Shown here: piece after piece, positions 51,707 through 61,199 of the stretch
Numbering within the stretch: position 1 is the stretch's first letter
How the letters are laid out: every line of letters starts with the position of its first letter
Origin: Nitrososphaerota archaeon
GTDB taxonomy: Archaea; Thermoproteota; Nitrososphaeria; Nitrososphaerales; JACPRH01
DNA: 64,000 bases
Reading direction: 5' to 3'
Assembly (NCBI GenBank): GCA_016190055.1
Contig: JACPRH010000054.1
Location: 1 to 64,000 of the forward strand
Notes under the pieces: model-generated
Told to the model about the DNA's origin: nothing
Seen by the model: the letters and a program-made list of their open reading frames with translations, nothing else
The model's database searches: none
Program-made: the position numbers and the translations under genes

Positions 51707-52393
51707 ATGTGTATGCAAACTCCTATAACTCCAGAGCAGATGGAGCGAATCGACGCCAACAGCGAGAAGCTAGGAGTCCCACGCATCCTCCTCATGGAGA
51801 ACGCCGGCAAAGCCATTGCAGAGCATCTTAAGAACCACTTCAAAGACCTCACAGGAAAAAAAGCCGTAGTGGTCGCGGGAACAGGAAACAACGGCGGAGA
51901 CGGCTTCGTAGCAGCCAGACACTTAGCCGGATACGGCGCGAAAACCACAGTTATTCTACTGGGCCTCGACGTAAAGACCAGCGAAGCAGCGACCAACTGG
52001 CGTGGACTCAGAAACATGAACAAGACAGTCAGGCTGATCACCAGAAGCGACACGGGTTTCGATAAGGAGTTGGAGAGAAACATTCTTGACGCAGACTTTG
52101 TTATTGACGCTATCTTCGGCACAGGCATCAAGGGAATGCTGAAGCCACCTCAATCCACCGCGATAGATCTGATAAACCAGTCCAAGGCCTATACGGTAGC
52201 TGTTGACATCCCGTCCGGCCTCGATCCTTTGACAGGAGAGGTTCATGACCGTGCTGTAGCGGCTGACGCGACCGTCACCTTCCACCGCATCAAGACAGGT
52301 TTGCTGCGACGCAGTGATTTGACCGGCGAAGTTATACTTGCCCCGATCGGGATACCGCCCGAAGCTGAAGAAGGAGCGTTGTTGGAGGAGTAA
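51707..52393 (+). CDS. nnrE: NAD(P)HX epimerase (YjeF N-domain)
   Basis: This 228-residue stand-alone YjeF-N domain epimerises damaged NAD(P)H hydrates. Features: ILMENAGKAIAEHL, VVAGTGNNGGDGFVAARHL, DAIFGTGIKG and DIPSGLDPLTG. The kinase (dehydratase) domain, fused in many archaea, is absent. It is 4 bp before the MBL hydrolase gene, hence one operon. Confidence 0.85.
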   Translation: MCMQTPITPEQMERIDANSEKLGVPRILLMENAGKAIAEHLKNHFKDLTGKKAVVVAGTGNNGGDGFVAARHLAGYGAKTTVILLGLDVKTSEAATNWRGLRNMNKTVRLITRSDTGFDKELERNILDADFVIDAIFGTGIKGMLKPPQSTAIDLINQSKAYTVAVDIPSGLDPLTGEVHDRAVAADATVTFHRIKTGLLRRSDLTGEVILAPIGIPPEAEEGALLEE

Positions 52394-52397
52394 GGAG

Positions 52398-53012
52398 ATG
52401 ATATTCATCCAGTTACCTGTAGGCCAAATGCAGAACTTCAGCTACATCATCGGAGACGATGACACTAGACAAGCAGCAGTAGTGGATCCAGGCTATGAAA
52501 TGGAGAAAATCTTGAAGACCGTAAATGAGCAGGAGCTGCAAATCAGCTACATAATCGACACACACGAGCATTTTGACCACACCGGAGAAAACAAAAGTCT
52601 AGCTATGCAGACTGGAGCAAAGATTGTGGCGCATGAAGATACTCCGATCAGCGCAGATATTTCTGTGAAGGATGGAGACGTCTTGAAGCTCGGAGAACTG
52701 GAGATAAAAGTCATCCACACCCCGGGTCACTCACCGGGAGGCATCTGTCTGCTGATCGACAAGAAGCTCATCACAGGAGACACACTGTTCGTAGGCGAGT
52801 GTGGACGGGTTGATCTCTCAGGCGGCAGCGCTGAGGAGCTTTACGACAGCCTCTTCAACAAAATCGCTACACTAGACAACGACATCGAAGTATATCCGGG
52901 GCACGACTACGGTCAGGAACCCTACTCAACAATAGGATATGAGAAGCGGCGCAACTACGTTTTGAAGCCGCGAACAAAAGAGCAGTTCATTCAGTTTATG
53001 GGTGAACGATGA
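52398..53012 (+). CDS. Metallo-beta-lactamase-fold hydrolase (glyoxalase II-like)
   Basis: This protein of about 204 residues has the zinc motif THEHFDHTG, then HTPGHSPGG, ITGDTLF and PGHDYG, the ligands of glyoxalase II-type hydrolases. ATG 52398, preceded by AAGGAG, is chosen over the frame open from 52338 because it follows the nnrE stop by 4 bp and gives the usual N-terminus. It may hydrolyse a thioester. Confidence 0.88.
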   Translation: MIFIQLPVGQMQNFSYIIGDDDTRQAAVVDPGYEMEKILKTVNEQELQISYIIDTHEHFDHTGENKSLAMQTGAKIVAHEDTPISADISVKDGDVLKLGELEIKVIHTPGHSPGGICLLIDKKLITGDTLFVGECGRVDLSGGSAEELYDSLFNKIATLDNDIEVYPGHDYGQEPYSTIGYEKRRNYVLKPRTKEQFIQFMGER

Positions 53013-53021
53013 CTGACCAGA

Positions 53022-53330
53022 TTACATTGATGCTTCTTCGAGTGTGAAGACGAAGCGGGCGCCTTCAAACTCGGTCTTTCCCACTCGCTCCCAGTTAATC
53101 TTGAAGGTCTTGTCCAGCTGGCTGCCCTTGACAGTTACTAATTGGGGTAAGTCTTGGAAGAGCTTCTCAACCTTCTCCTTATCCTTCGTTACAAGAAGAC
53201 TGCGTCGACGCTTCATTAGATACTTTACAGCCACGCTCTTATGTTCATAGCCGTCCACAGGTATCTGTTCAGATCCAAGATCGATTACAAAGTTACGTTT
53301 CAACTCATTCCACCTAGTCCCGACGAACAC
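53022..53330 (-). CDS. Small unknown protein
   Basis: This 102-residue, basic, beta/alpha-like protein has RRSLLVTKDKEKVEKLF and a C-terminal EGARFVFTLEEA. It is convergent with the MBL gene, with 9 bp between stops. It could be a DUF5611-like small archaeal protein; not certain. Confidence 0.5.
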   Translation of the reverse strand: MFVGTRWNELKRNFVIDLGSEQIPVDGYEHKSVAVKYLMKRRRSLLVTKDKEKVEKLFQDLPQLVTVKGSQLDKTFKINWERVGKTEFEGARFVFTLEEASM

Positions 53331-53463
53331 CAGAGCCTACTTTAGTAAGCGCCATATAAATTGTTTAACAGAAAAGAGCAGTCACTCTCGAAGAGTAATC
53401 TGAACTATTTAGCTACATAATAGTTAATCGTCTTTACCTTCCAGCTGGCGCTGTTTTACCTAT

Positions 53464-54528
53464 CTATATTCTGACCTTGTTGGCCGTCCTCATCATCTGA
53501 TTAATGAATGAGAGAGGCTCTATTGACAGGCCGGATAACCCCATTCTGAAGCCGTAGCGAGTTTCATTCGCCCTCATATGCATCAGCACGGCAAGCGATA
53601 AGCTGGCATGATCTAAGAGATTAATTTCGCCGCGCAGCAAAGGTTCCAGAAAGTTGTACGCGGTTCCGTAAAACGAGAATTGGCTGAGCACCTCACTGCA
53701 GTATCTGTCAAGGTCATCCAGATGGCTCAAGAGTAGATCTGAGCATTGAAGCGTCGGAATTATCCCCTCCCCCAAGAGAGGAAACACTGTGCCAATACTC
53801 TCACCCACACCAACAACCTTGCCTAACCGGAATGGCTGACAGTATCTCGGAGGACATATCCGCACCGGCTTGCCTCCAAACTCCTCCTTCTCGCCCCCAT
53901 ACCGATCGAAGAACCGCTGCAGAATAGCTTGATGACCATGGTTCAGGTCCCCAGCGCCTACGTGAGCTCGACCGTTGCCCAAAGGGAAGTACCACAGGTA
54001 TCCGCTCATATCCTCTAGGATCTCAACATAGAAGTCGTCGAACGGCGGATCCTGATACTTCACAGTATACTGGACGCAAGGTATCATCACCTCACGCTGC
54101 TGTATCCGTGGAAGCAGAGTTCTAAGCCCAGTAGCGTCAATTATCAGATCGTAACGACCGTTCAAATCTTCCTCGCTTCTGATAAAGGAACCGAACCGAA
54201 TCTTCTGCCCACGCTGCATATCATGAAGAAACCGATGCTTATCGAAGGTTACGAGCCCGCAGAGCGGCGCCTCAACCTCTGTCCCGCCTATCGAAACCAG
54301 CATCCTGCCGCCTTCATGCAGAATATACTGATCGAAGTTAAGACCGCACTTCTCCGCATATCTGGAAATGTAGTGCTTACTTGTCCCCCATGCGCAGACA
54401 CATTGATACTTCTTCTTCGGGTATCTTTCAAAACTTGTAACTTGGTGGGCACCACTACCGCTGTTGCCGCTGAGCTGATTGCTCAGATAGGAGCCAGAAA
54501 CACCCATTCCGACTACTGCAATCTTCAT
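53464..54528 (-). CDS. Geranylgeranyl reductase-like FAD oxidoreductase
   Basis: This 354-residue flavoprotein saturates isoprenoid double bonds in archaeal lipids or related compounds. The FAD motif is VVGMGVSGSYLSNQLSG (G7-x-G9-x-x-G12). GYLWYFPLGNGRAHVGAGD matches the family's substrate-side motif. It is divergent from the polyprenyl synthase. ATG 54528 is leaderless from the TATA at 54545-54553. Confidence 0.8.
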   Translation of the reverse strand: MKIAVVGMGVSGSYLSNQLSGNSGSGAHQVTSFERYPKKKYQCVCAWGTSKHYISRYAEKCGLNFDQYILHEGGRMLVSIGGTEVEAPLCGLVTFDKHRFLHDMQRGQKIRFGSFIRSEEDLNGRYDLIIDATGLRTLLPRIQQREVMIPCVQYTVKYQDPPFDDFYVEILEDMSGYLWYFPLGNGRAHVGAGDLNHGHQAILQRFFDRYGGEKEEFGGKPVRICPPRYCQPFRLGKVVGVGESIGTVFPLLGEGIIPTLQCSDLLLSHLDDLDRYCSEVLSQFSFYGTAYNFLEPLLRGEINLLDHASLSLAVLMHMRANETRYGFRMGLSGLSIEPLSFINQMMRTANKVRI

Positions 54529-54544
54529 GAGTTACGAAGATTAT

Positions 54545-54566
54545 CTATAAATATGCGTATATAAAG
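54545..54566. promoter_or_regulatory. Back-to-back TATA boxes of the isoprenoid gene pair
   Basis: CTATAAATA (54545-54553, read on the minus strand as TATTTATAG) serves the reductase gene and TATATAAAG (54558-54566) serves the synthase gene. The two overlap so closely that TBP can occupy only one at a time, so the two genes may compete. Confidence 0.6.
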
Positions 54567-54579
54567 GGATATCAATTGT

Positions 54580-55605
54580 TTGAGCGAGCAACCCCCAGCC
54601 GTATTGAGAAGAAAAGTCGCTCAACGGATGCAGTATTACCTCAAGAAGAACTTCAGGCCAAACAGCCTTGCATACCGTCTGCTGTCAGACTACCCGACTA
54701 GGCCTGGAAAGGGGATCCGACCAGCTTTCTGCCTCGCAGCGGCAGCATCAGTAGGAGGAGACTACAACAACGCGGTTAACACAGGAGCCGCTATCGAACT
54801 GCTGCACAACGCATTTCTAATCAAAGATGACATCGTAGATCAATCTCTTTACCGAAGAGGCGATCTAACTTTGAACAGAAAATACGGGCTCGCCTTGGCG
54901 GCAAACGCAGGAGACGCTGTTAAGATCCTAAGCATGTCTCCGATGATTGACAATCTCTCAGTAATAGGGGTCAGAAAGTCGCTGCAGATAATCTTAGAGA
55001 TACAGGACATGGCTAGAAGAAGCATTGAAGGACAAATTATGGAGCTAACCTACGTGAGAAACAACAGGGTCGATTTAAAACCAAAGGATTACTACGCTAT
55101 CTGTGAAAATAAGACCTGCTGGTACACCGTAATCACCCCGTGTAGAACAGGCATCATTATCGGTAGTGATTACGCTACGCCTGAACAGCTTGACACGATT
55201 ACAAGGTTTGCCCTAAACCTAGGGTTGGCGTTTCAGATAACTGACGATACCTTGAACCTAACCTCAACGCAGAAGGTGTATGGGAAGGAGATCAACGGAG
55301 ACATCTTGGAGGGAAAAAGAACACTTATGCTTATCCATCTCCTTAACTCCTGCACCGATCAGGAGAGAAGAAAAATTCGGCGCATCCTGAAAACACAGCG
55401 AGAATCCAAGACCGACGTCGACATCACGTATGTGAGGGAACTTATGGAAAAGTACTCCTGCCTTGAATATGCTCGTAGGACAGCGGAGAGGCTCGCTTTG
55501 AAGGCTAAAGAAATACTTCTCCATGAATGCGATTGGATGACTGAGAAAAGATGGAAACAGTTCTTCCTAAATCAAACCGACTACCTTATAACACGTAAAA
55601 GATAA
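54580..55605 (+). CDS. Polyprenyl (geranylgeranyl-type) diphosphate synthase
   Basis: This 341-residue trans-prenyltransferase has the first Asp-rich motif DDIVD (83-87) with the chain-length region before it, and ITDDTLN (second motif, 222-226), in which the last Asp is Asn. GKEINGDILEGKRTL is the usual downstream motif. It would make C20 or longer diphosphates. TTG 54580 is only 18 bp from the TATA centre, so the TTG at 54604 may be used. The 144-residue gene starts 34 bp after its stop. Confidence 0.85.
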   Translation: MSEQPPAVLRRKVAQRMQYYLKKNFRPNSLAYRLLSDYPTRPGKGIRPAFCLAAAASVGGDYNNAVNTGAAIELLHNAFLIKDDIVDQSLYRRGDLTLNRKYGLALAANAGDAVKILSMSPMIDNLSVIGVRKSLQIILEIQDMARRSIEGQIMELTYVRNNRVDLKPKDYYAICENKTCWYTVITPCRTGIIIGSDYATPEQLDTITRFALNLGLAFQITDDTLNLTSTQKVYGKEINGDILEGKRTLMLIHLLNSCTDQERRKIRRILKTQRESKTDVDITYVRELMEKYSCLEYARRTAERLALKAKEILLHECDWMTEKRWKQFFLNQTDYLITRKR

Positions 55606-55638
55606 ATACACCAACCTGCAAAAATCTGATTGATTCAG

Positions 55639-56064
55639 ATGAGCAAGAGACAGAAGATTGCAGCAGCAAAGAAGGATCAAGTAAACGTGAACGTCGCAGA
55701 TAGGGTGCGTGTCACCCGCACCGCATCCAAGCCACCGCTCATGCTTCTCGACCCACGCATCATCGAACAGGCTATGAACCGTGTTACTGAGACCCTTAAC
55801 GATCCAGCCTACCAAGAGCAGCTAACGAAGCTAACACAAGCCTCGATCTCAGACTCACTACAAACTCTCCAGAAGTTCAGACAGTTCTCTACACACGCAT
55901 CCAAGCTGGACAGAGAAGGCATGAACTCACTCGTCAACAACTCTATCGGTGATCTAATGCGCACTTATCTTCAATTCAACACCGACCTAATCATGCTAAC
56001 ACAGAAACTGTCTAGCAGATCACTAGATATTCTTGAAAAGGCTATTCAAGAAGAGCAGCAGTAA
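55639..56064 (+). CDS. Unknown helical protein in the isoprenoid cluster
   Basis: This protein of about 141 residues has a basic, disordered N-terminus (SKRQKIAAAKKDQ) and three or four amphipathic helices (EQAMNRVTETLNDPAYQ; STHASKLDREG). It recalls phasin-like surface proteins of storage granules in outline only. ATG 55639 is preferred to 55630. It is followed 30 bp later by the CrtC-like gene. Confidence 0.5.
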   Translation: MSKRQKIAAAKKDQVNVNVADRVRVTRTASKPPLMLLDPRIIEQAMNRVTETLNDPAYQEQLTKLTQASISDSLQTLQKFRQFSTHASKLDREGMNSLVNNSIGDLMRTYLQFNTDLIMLTQKLSSRSLDILEKAIQEEQQ

Positions 56065-56093
56065 ACAGAGAAAATGAGGCAGCCGGTATTCTG

Positions 56094-57227
56094 ATGGGGC
56101 TCTACCTTATCGAAGATACGGCTCACATCTCCTCATTTGCTCTACCATCCATCTTCGCAGATAGACTCCCTCTTTACAAAGAATGGCACGACTTCGTGTT
56201 CTACGATAGAAGAAAACATCTGTTCAGTTTCCTGAACTTCGGAGTATACGGGAACCCCTATGATGCCAAGCGTGGATACGGATTAGCTCTACTGTTCTTC
56301 ATAGATCAACGAGGAAGAACCTACGCTGAAATGAAAACTATAGCGTTAAGAGACCTGCAGGTATCCCCGTACAGCCCAGATTTTATCAGCGAAGATGCTA
56401 AAGTGCTGTACACTAAAAGCAACAACCTGTTCAAAATTAAGAGTCAAATCGGCAAACTAGCCTGCGACCTTCAGTTACCCGTTATTTTGCCCCCAGTCTC
56501 AAGTAAAGAAATCTTTCTCGACGTCGTAAAGATGCATCAAACAATAAACCTAGGAATGACCCGAGGCGCTATGGAAATGTCTAAGCTGTGGGATAATTGG
56601 GCAGAACTTCCAAGAATACCCGTCTCAGGAGAAGTCACATTGAACGGCACCACAGTTCCAATAGACACCCGCACAGGCTACCATGATCACGAAGGAGGAC
56701 GCTTCGACTGGGGCAGCACATGGGGCTGGGATACAGGAGTAGTTCTCTGCGACTCCTCAGCTAGAAAAGAGCCTGAAAAAATAGAATTCAGGTTCTACCG
56801 ATGGGGCCCGTCAGACAAATTATCTCACGGAGGAATAGTCATCGGGCCTAGAAACGGTAAACAGAAGTATTTTGACAGCGGAAATATCCACATTGAGAGA
56901 ACCGGAAGATTCTCTAGTGGATGGAGCGTCGTACCCGGAATTACGCGATTACTTTACCCGGACTATCATCCAGATGTTCCTGAAAAAATAGTTTTTTCAG
57001 CAAGCGACAATCAAGACAGGCTTGACATCACTTTTACACCTAAGGGGCTCTGCAGCATAGTCGCCGCGAGTGTTTGCGGCGAGTCTGAAAGAGTGTTCAA
57101 CGAAATGTTTTGCAGCGCAACCATCAGTGGACATGTTGGAGATACCGTTTATGACAAGACAATTCCAGGCTGGTTTGAATCTGTGAGACCGCGAGGAAGC
57201 GTGAAGCACTATGCCGTTGAAGCTTAA
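56094..57227 (+). CDS. CrtC/tocopherol-cyclase-like lipocalin-fold protein
   Basis: This 377-residue protein carries the GYHDHEGGRFDWGSTWGWD region (195-213), resembling the G-Y-x-D-H-x-W-G motif of hydroxyneurosporene synthases (CrtC), tocopherol cyclases and related DUFs. These act on hydrophobic isoprenoids. The Trp-rich WGWDTG part supports the assignment, but the canonical H-N-W-G is replaced by H-E-G-G. It overlaps the SCP2-like gene by 17 bp. Substrate unknown. Confidence 0.5.
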   Translation: MGLYLIEDTAHISSFALPSIFADRLPLYKEWHDFVFYDRRKHLFSFLNFGVYGNPYDAKRGYGLALLFFIDQRGRTYAEMKTIALRDLQVSPYSPDFISEDAKVLYTKSNNLFKIKSQIGKLACDLQLPVILPPVSSKEIFLDVVKMHQTINLGMTRGAMEMSKLWDNWAELPRIPVSGEVTLNGTTVPIDTRTGYHDHEGGRFDWGSTWGWDTGVVLCDSSARKEPEKIEFRFYRWGPSDKLSHGGIVIGPRNGKQKYFDSGNIHIERTGRFSSGWSVVPGITRLLYPDYHPDVPEKIVFSASDNQDRLDITFTPKGLCSIVAASVCGESERVFNEMFCSATISGHVGDTVYDKTIPGWFESVRPRGSVKHYAVEA

Positions 57228-57609
57228 ACAGTTTCTGGACGATCTGTTAGAGATAATGAGGGAGGACTACCAGCAGCAGCTGCAGGAGATAATTAAAGAC
57301 GCGCGGGGAATCACCTGCCTCCAGACACTCGATAACGAGAGAGCGGTCATCCAGATAGATAGGCGTAGAATCAAAATATCAGGTAAAGCACCGAAGACGC
57401 AGATCAACGTCCGCATAACACTCTCCAGAAACTGCCTCTTCGAAATTCTCGAAGGCAGAATAACTCTTGAACAAGCATTTTACTCGAAGGAACTCGAAGT
57501 ACTCGGAGACCCAGTGACACTCCTGAGATGCTACCGCATCTGGGAGAGAATCATGAGCCTAGCTCGAACCTCAGCAAGAATCACCTTTCTAACATACAGA
57601 CTCCGCTAG
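57211..57609 (+). CDS. SCP2-like lipid-transfer domain protein
   Basis: This 132-residue protein resembles SCP-2 sterol-carrier domains: VRITLSRNCLFEILEGRIT, then LEQAFYSKELEVLGDP and LRCYRIWERIM. Such domains bind hydrophobic lipids. Its overlap with the CrtC-like gene points to joint handling of an isoprenoid product (inference). Confidence 0.6.
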   Translation: MPLKLKQFLDDLLEIMREDYQQQLQEIIKDARGITCLQTLDNERAVIQIDRRRIKISGKAPKTQINVRITLSRNCLFEILEGRITLEQAFYSKELEVLGDPVTLLRCYRIWERIMSLARTSARITFLTYRLR

Positions 57610-57671
57610 AAAGCAACCTACAAATCAAAAAAGCTAGGCAAACATATGGAACCACAGTTCCACATGTGCTG

Positions 57672-57932
57672 CTACTGTACTTTTGACGATTTAACCTTGT
57701 TAGCTATCGTTTGCAGTATATTCACAGCTGCATCCAGATGCTCCTTGAGCTTAGCAAGCTCTTCCGGAGCGACTTTCTTGACTTCAGCTGAGGCTGCAGT
57801 TTGGTATATTCCGTTGAACAGATCGGCTATTGGGACTTTACCATTCTTTGGTGGAGTATGAACCTGCATACGCTTGAACTCGGAAGGAGTATCATCCTGC
57901 TTCCTTGATGTATCCTGCTTCCTTGACGCCAT
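57672..57932 (-). CDS. Small helical protein, unknown
   Basis: This 86-residue protein has a polar N-terminus with RKQD repeats and a C-terminal helix (EELAKLKEHLDAAVNILQTI). It is 3 bp after the beta-rich 298-residue gene, hence in one operon. No family was recognised. Confidence 0.45.
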   Translation of the reverse strand: MASRKQDTSRKQDDTPSEFKRMQVHTPPKNGKVPIADLFNGIYQTAASAEVKKVAPEELAKLKEHLDAAVNILQTIANKVKSSKVQ

Positions 57933-57935
57933 AGT

Positions 57936-58832
57936 TTAGACCTCCAACTCAATCGTGGGTATCTCGAAGTCATTTATCCGAAGACCCGCCACGTTTATTC
58001 CACTCAGGTTCATCGACATGGTAAAGCCGGAGCTCTCTACAGTATTCACATCCACATTTCCTGACAAATTCTTCATAGTTAACTTTGAGGCTTTCAATTT
58101 AGAGGTTACTTCAACTCTTAACCTGAAACCTACGAAAGTGAAGTTCGCCCAACCCGTCGATTTTGTGAATGAGCCTGTAGCTTCGAAGCCGCCTGACTCG
58201 GCGCTGTCCATCTTGATATTCGAAGCCTCTACATCTTTGAACGTCATAGGGGGAACCCGTATCCCCTCAGTTGTAAACTGCCTCATCTGCATGCTTTCAA
58301 TGTCGATTGACTTCGGCCCCATCGGGTTTGGAACAGGAATATCCATTCCGAGAACGGCTGGAAGACCTGTCGGCATACTTGTATTGTTCATAGAGATCCC
58401 GGTCGCCTTGATAGAAGATACTGTAAGCATCTGTTCCTTCCCACCTATGGGTAGAGGCGTTACTTTAAACGGACCAAACGTTGTTTGAGCGACATCTAAC
58501 GATAACGCCCCAGCCTTGATAGCAACATCCCCAAGACTGCTCCAACCTGTATCGATAGTTCCAAGACCAACGCTTCCACTGTCTCCATAACAGTATTCAT
58601 CGAACCCGAAATCGATACATATACCCCACCAGTAGTCAATGTAAGGCTTGATTACGATATCCATCTGCGTATCTTTCATTACTCCTGAGCCGTAATTGAA
58701 CAACCCTTTGAAGCCGTTCAGCTTGATCTGGTTTACAACGATTGGGCCTATGTAGGCCTGCTGAATTGTGGTGACACCGCCCTCGGAAGAGCCTATCTTC
58801 GAAATTGGAAATTTAATCTCTTGAGATGACAA
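57936..58832 (-). CDS. Beta-rich repetitive protein, unknown
   Basis: This 298-residue, Gly/Ser/Thr-rich protein consists of repeated short strands, with no signal peptide. A Trp/Tyr-rich segment with IDYWWGICIDFGFDEYCYGD (partly shown) lies near 66-85. It may form a beta-helix or lipid-binding shell. It is convergent with the SCP2/CrtC-like operon. Function not recognised. Confidence 0.5.
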   Translation of the reverse strand: MSSQEIKFPISKIGSSEGGVTTIQQAYIGPIVVNQIKLNGFKGLFNYGSGVMKDTQMDIVIKPYIDYWWGICIDFGFDEYCYGDSGSVGLGTIDTGWSSLGDVAIKAGALSLDVAQTTFGPFKVTPLPIGGKEQMLTVSSIKATGISMNNTSMPTGLPAVLGMDIPVPNPMGPKSIDIESMQMRQFTTEGIRVPPMTFKDVEASNIKMDSAESGGFEATGSFTKSTGWANFTFVGFRLRVEVTSKLKASKLTMKNLSGNVDVNTVESSGFTMSMNLSGINVAGLRINDFEIPTIELEV

Positions 58833-58989
58833 TGTAAAGCAGTTAATCGCTAACCTTATTAATGTTTCTGCGCCGCTGAAATTTATCTCAAAGATTTACC
58901 TGCGGTAATTCATCGTTTCGCTCAGGCTCAAGAAATACCGCTGAAGCGAAACTGTGGATGCTCGAATTCTAATAATTGTGTTGAGAACG

Positions 58990-59000
58990 GAACTTAAATA
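58990..59000 (+). promoter_or_regulatory. TATA box of treX
   Basis: AACTTAAATAT lies about 34 bp before the TTG at 59030. Confidence 0.45.
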
Positions 59001-59029
59001 TCACGCTCAGCTTCACATTATGAGCCGTT

Positions 59030-61153
59030 TTGAGGGTATGGCCTGGCAAATCATATCCATTAGGTGCAAACTGGGATTCAGAGAAGAAAGGCGTTAACTT
59101 CGCGCTATACTCTGAGAACGCAACAGGCGTAGAGCTCCTGCTCTTCGACACCCTAGACGCTAAAGAACCCAAAGAAACAGTGCAGATAAAAGAGAAAACC
59201 GGGTTCAATTGGCACACCTATCTACCCGACGTCCTCCCCTGCCAGCTATATGCTTACCGTGTGAATGGCCCCTACGAGCCTGAGAAGGGTTTCCGCTTCA
59301 ACCCAGCCAAGGCGCTGATAGATCCTTACGCCAAAGCCATAACAAGAACTGTGCAGTATGATGACGCGCTTTTCGGCTACAGGGTCGGAGATCCGGCCGC
59401 CGACCTTTCAAGAGATGACAGGGACTCGGCTCCCTTTATTTCGAAATGCGCCGTCATCAATCCTGAGTATGACTGGGAGGATGATAAGCCACCGAAGATC
59501 CCTTGGAACGAGACGATAATCTACGAAGCCCATGTGAAAGGACTCACCAAGCAGCACCCAGAGGTTCCGGACAACAAGAAAGGAACGTATCTGGGCCTCG
59601 CCTCGCAGCGGGTGATACAGTACCTGAAGGATCTCGGAGTAACAGCTGTAGAGCTACTGCCTGTCCACGAGTTCGTGAATGAAAGAAGCCTCATAGAGAA
59701 AGGGTTAAGCAACTACTGGGGATACAACACAATCGACTTCTTCGCCCCAGACTGCAGATACTCCAGCACAGGCATAATGGGTGAACAGGTCGTCGAGTTC
59801 AAAGACATGGTGAAGGCGCTCCACCAAGCCGGAATAGAGATAATACTGGACGTCGTATACAACCACACCGGCGAAGGAAACCACCTCGGCCCAACCATCA
59901 GCTTCCGCGGCATCGACAACACATCATACTACCGCCTAGTCCCAGAGAACCCACGATACTACTACGATTTCACAGGCACCGGCAACAGCCTAAACATGTC
60001 AAACCCCTACGTGCTGCAGCTAATCATGGACAGCCTAAGATACTGGGTGCAGGAGATGCATGTAGACGGCTTCCGCTTCGACTTAGCCTCAACCCTGGCC
60101 CGAGAATTCTTCGAGGTGGATCGCCTCTCCAGCTTCTTCGACGTAATCCAGCAGGATCCAGTCATCTCCCAAGTCAAACTCATCGCCGAACCATGGGATC
60201 TCGGACAAGGAGGCTACCAGATAGGAAACTTCCCACCCCTCTGGGCTGAGTGGAACGGAAAATACAGGGACACAGTGAGAAGGTTCTGGCGAAGCGAGCA
60301 GGGCCAGCTCATCGATTTAGCTTACCGGTTAACCGGCTCCAGCGATCTCTACCGAAGCGGAGGAAGAGCACCGCACGCCAGCATCAACTTCATAACCGCG
60401 CACGACGGCTTCACGCTGCAAGACCTTGTAAGCTACAACGTGAAGCATAATGAAGCGAACAAAAACGATAATCAGGATGGAACCGGTGACAACTTCAGCT
60501 GGAACTGCGGTTTCGAGGGATTCACCTCCGACCCCCACATCATTAATCTAAGAGACAAGCAGAAGAGAAATTTCATCTTAACACTTTTCCTCTCGCAAGG
60601 CGTTCCGATGCTGCTAGGCGGCGACGAGATCGGGAGAACGAAGCAGGGCAACAACAACTCTTACTGCCAAGACAACGAGGTAAACTGGTATAACTGGAAT
60701 CTAGATGATCGGAAGAAGTCTCTGCTCGCATTCACCCGAAAAGTGATATCCTTCAGAAAGGAGCACCCAACACTCCGCAGAAGAAAATTCTTCCAAGGTC
60801 GAAACCTCTTCGGTTCCCAAGACAAAGACATCACCTGGCTACAGCCTGACGGTAGCGAAATGAAAGATCAGGATTGGCAACGACCTAGAACCAACGCCAT
60901 TGGAGTGCTCCTAGGCGGCAACACGATCGGCGAAGTTAATGACAGAGGTGAGCGAATAGCTGACGACACACTGCTCATCATACTAAACTCGCATTACGAA
61001 GCAATCCAATTCCTGCTACCTAACTCAGGCAGCCACTGGGAACCCGTACTTCACACATACGGACGCACGCTCACACCCCAAGAAAAAACAGCACCAGCCG
61101 GACAAAAAGTCAAGATTGAAGGACGATCAATGATGGTTTTCCGACTAATATGA
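59030..61153 (+). CDS. treX: Glycogen debranching enzyme TreX
   Basis: This 707-residue GH13 enzyme hydrolyses alpha-1,6 branches of glycogen-type glucans, providing linear chains for trehalose formation. It has an N-terminal CBM48-type region (PLGANWDSEKKGVNFALYSE) and the GH13 motifs DVVYNHTGEG, DGFRFDLAS (nucleophile), LIAEPWD (acid/base) and TAHDGFTLQDL. The start is a TTG at 59030. The stop faces treY, with 46 bp between. Confidence 0.95.
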   Translation: MRVWPGKSYPLGANWDSEKKGVNFALYSENATGVELLLFDTLDAKEPKETVQIKEKTGFNWHTYLPDVLPCQLYAYRVNGPYEPEKGFRFNPAKALIDPYAKAITRTVQYDDALFGYRVGDPAADLSRDDRDSAPFISKCAVINPEYDWEDDKPPKIPWNETIIYEAHVKGLTKQHPEVPDNKKGTYLGLASQRVIQYLKDLGVTAVELLPVHEFVNERSLIEKGLSNYWGYNTIDFFAPDCRYSSTGIMGEQVVEFKDMVKALHQAGIEIILDVVYNHTGEGNHLGPTISFRGIDNTSYYRLVPENPRYYYDFTGTGNSLNMSNPYVLQLIMDSLRYWVQEMHVDGFRFDLASTLAREFFEVDRLSSFFDVIQQDPVISQVKLIAEPWDLGQGGYQIGNFPPLWAEWNGKYRDTVRRFWRSEQGQLIDLAYRLTGSSDLYRSGGRAPHASINFITAHDGFTLQDLVSYNVKHNEANKNDNQDGTGDNFSWNCGFEGFTSDPHIINLRDKQKRNFILTLFLSQGVPMLLGGDEIGRTKQGNNNSYCQDNEVNWYNWNLDDRKKSLLAFTRKVISFRKEHPTLRRRKFFQGRNLFGSQDKDITWLQPDGSEMKDQDWQRPRTNAIGVLLGGNTIGEVNDRGERIADDTLLIILNSHYEAIQFLLPNSGSHWEPVLHTYGRTLTPQEKTAPAGQKVKIEGRSMMVFRLI

Positions 61154-61199
61154 GAAGCAACCATCAGCCAGCCTCATCAATAACTAAGACCAGCATCGG

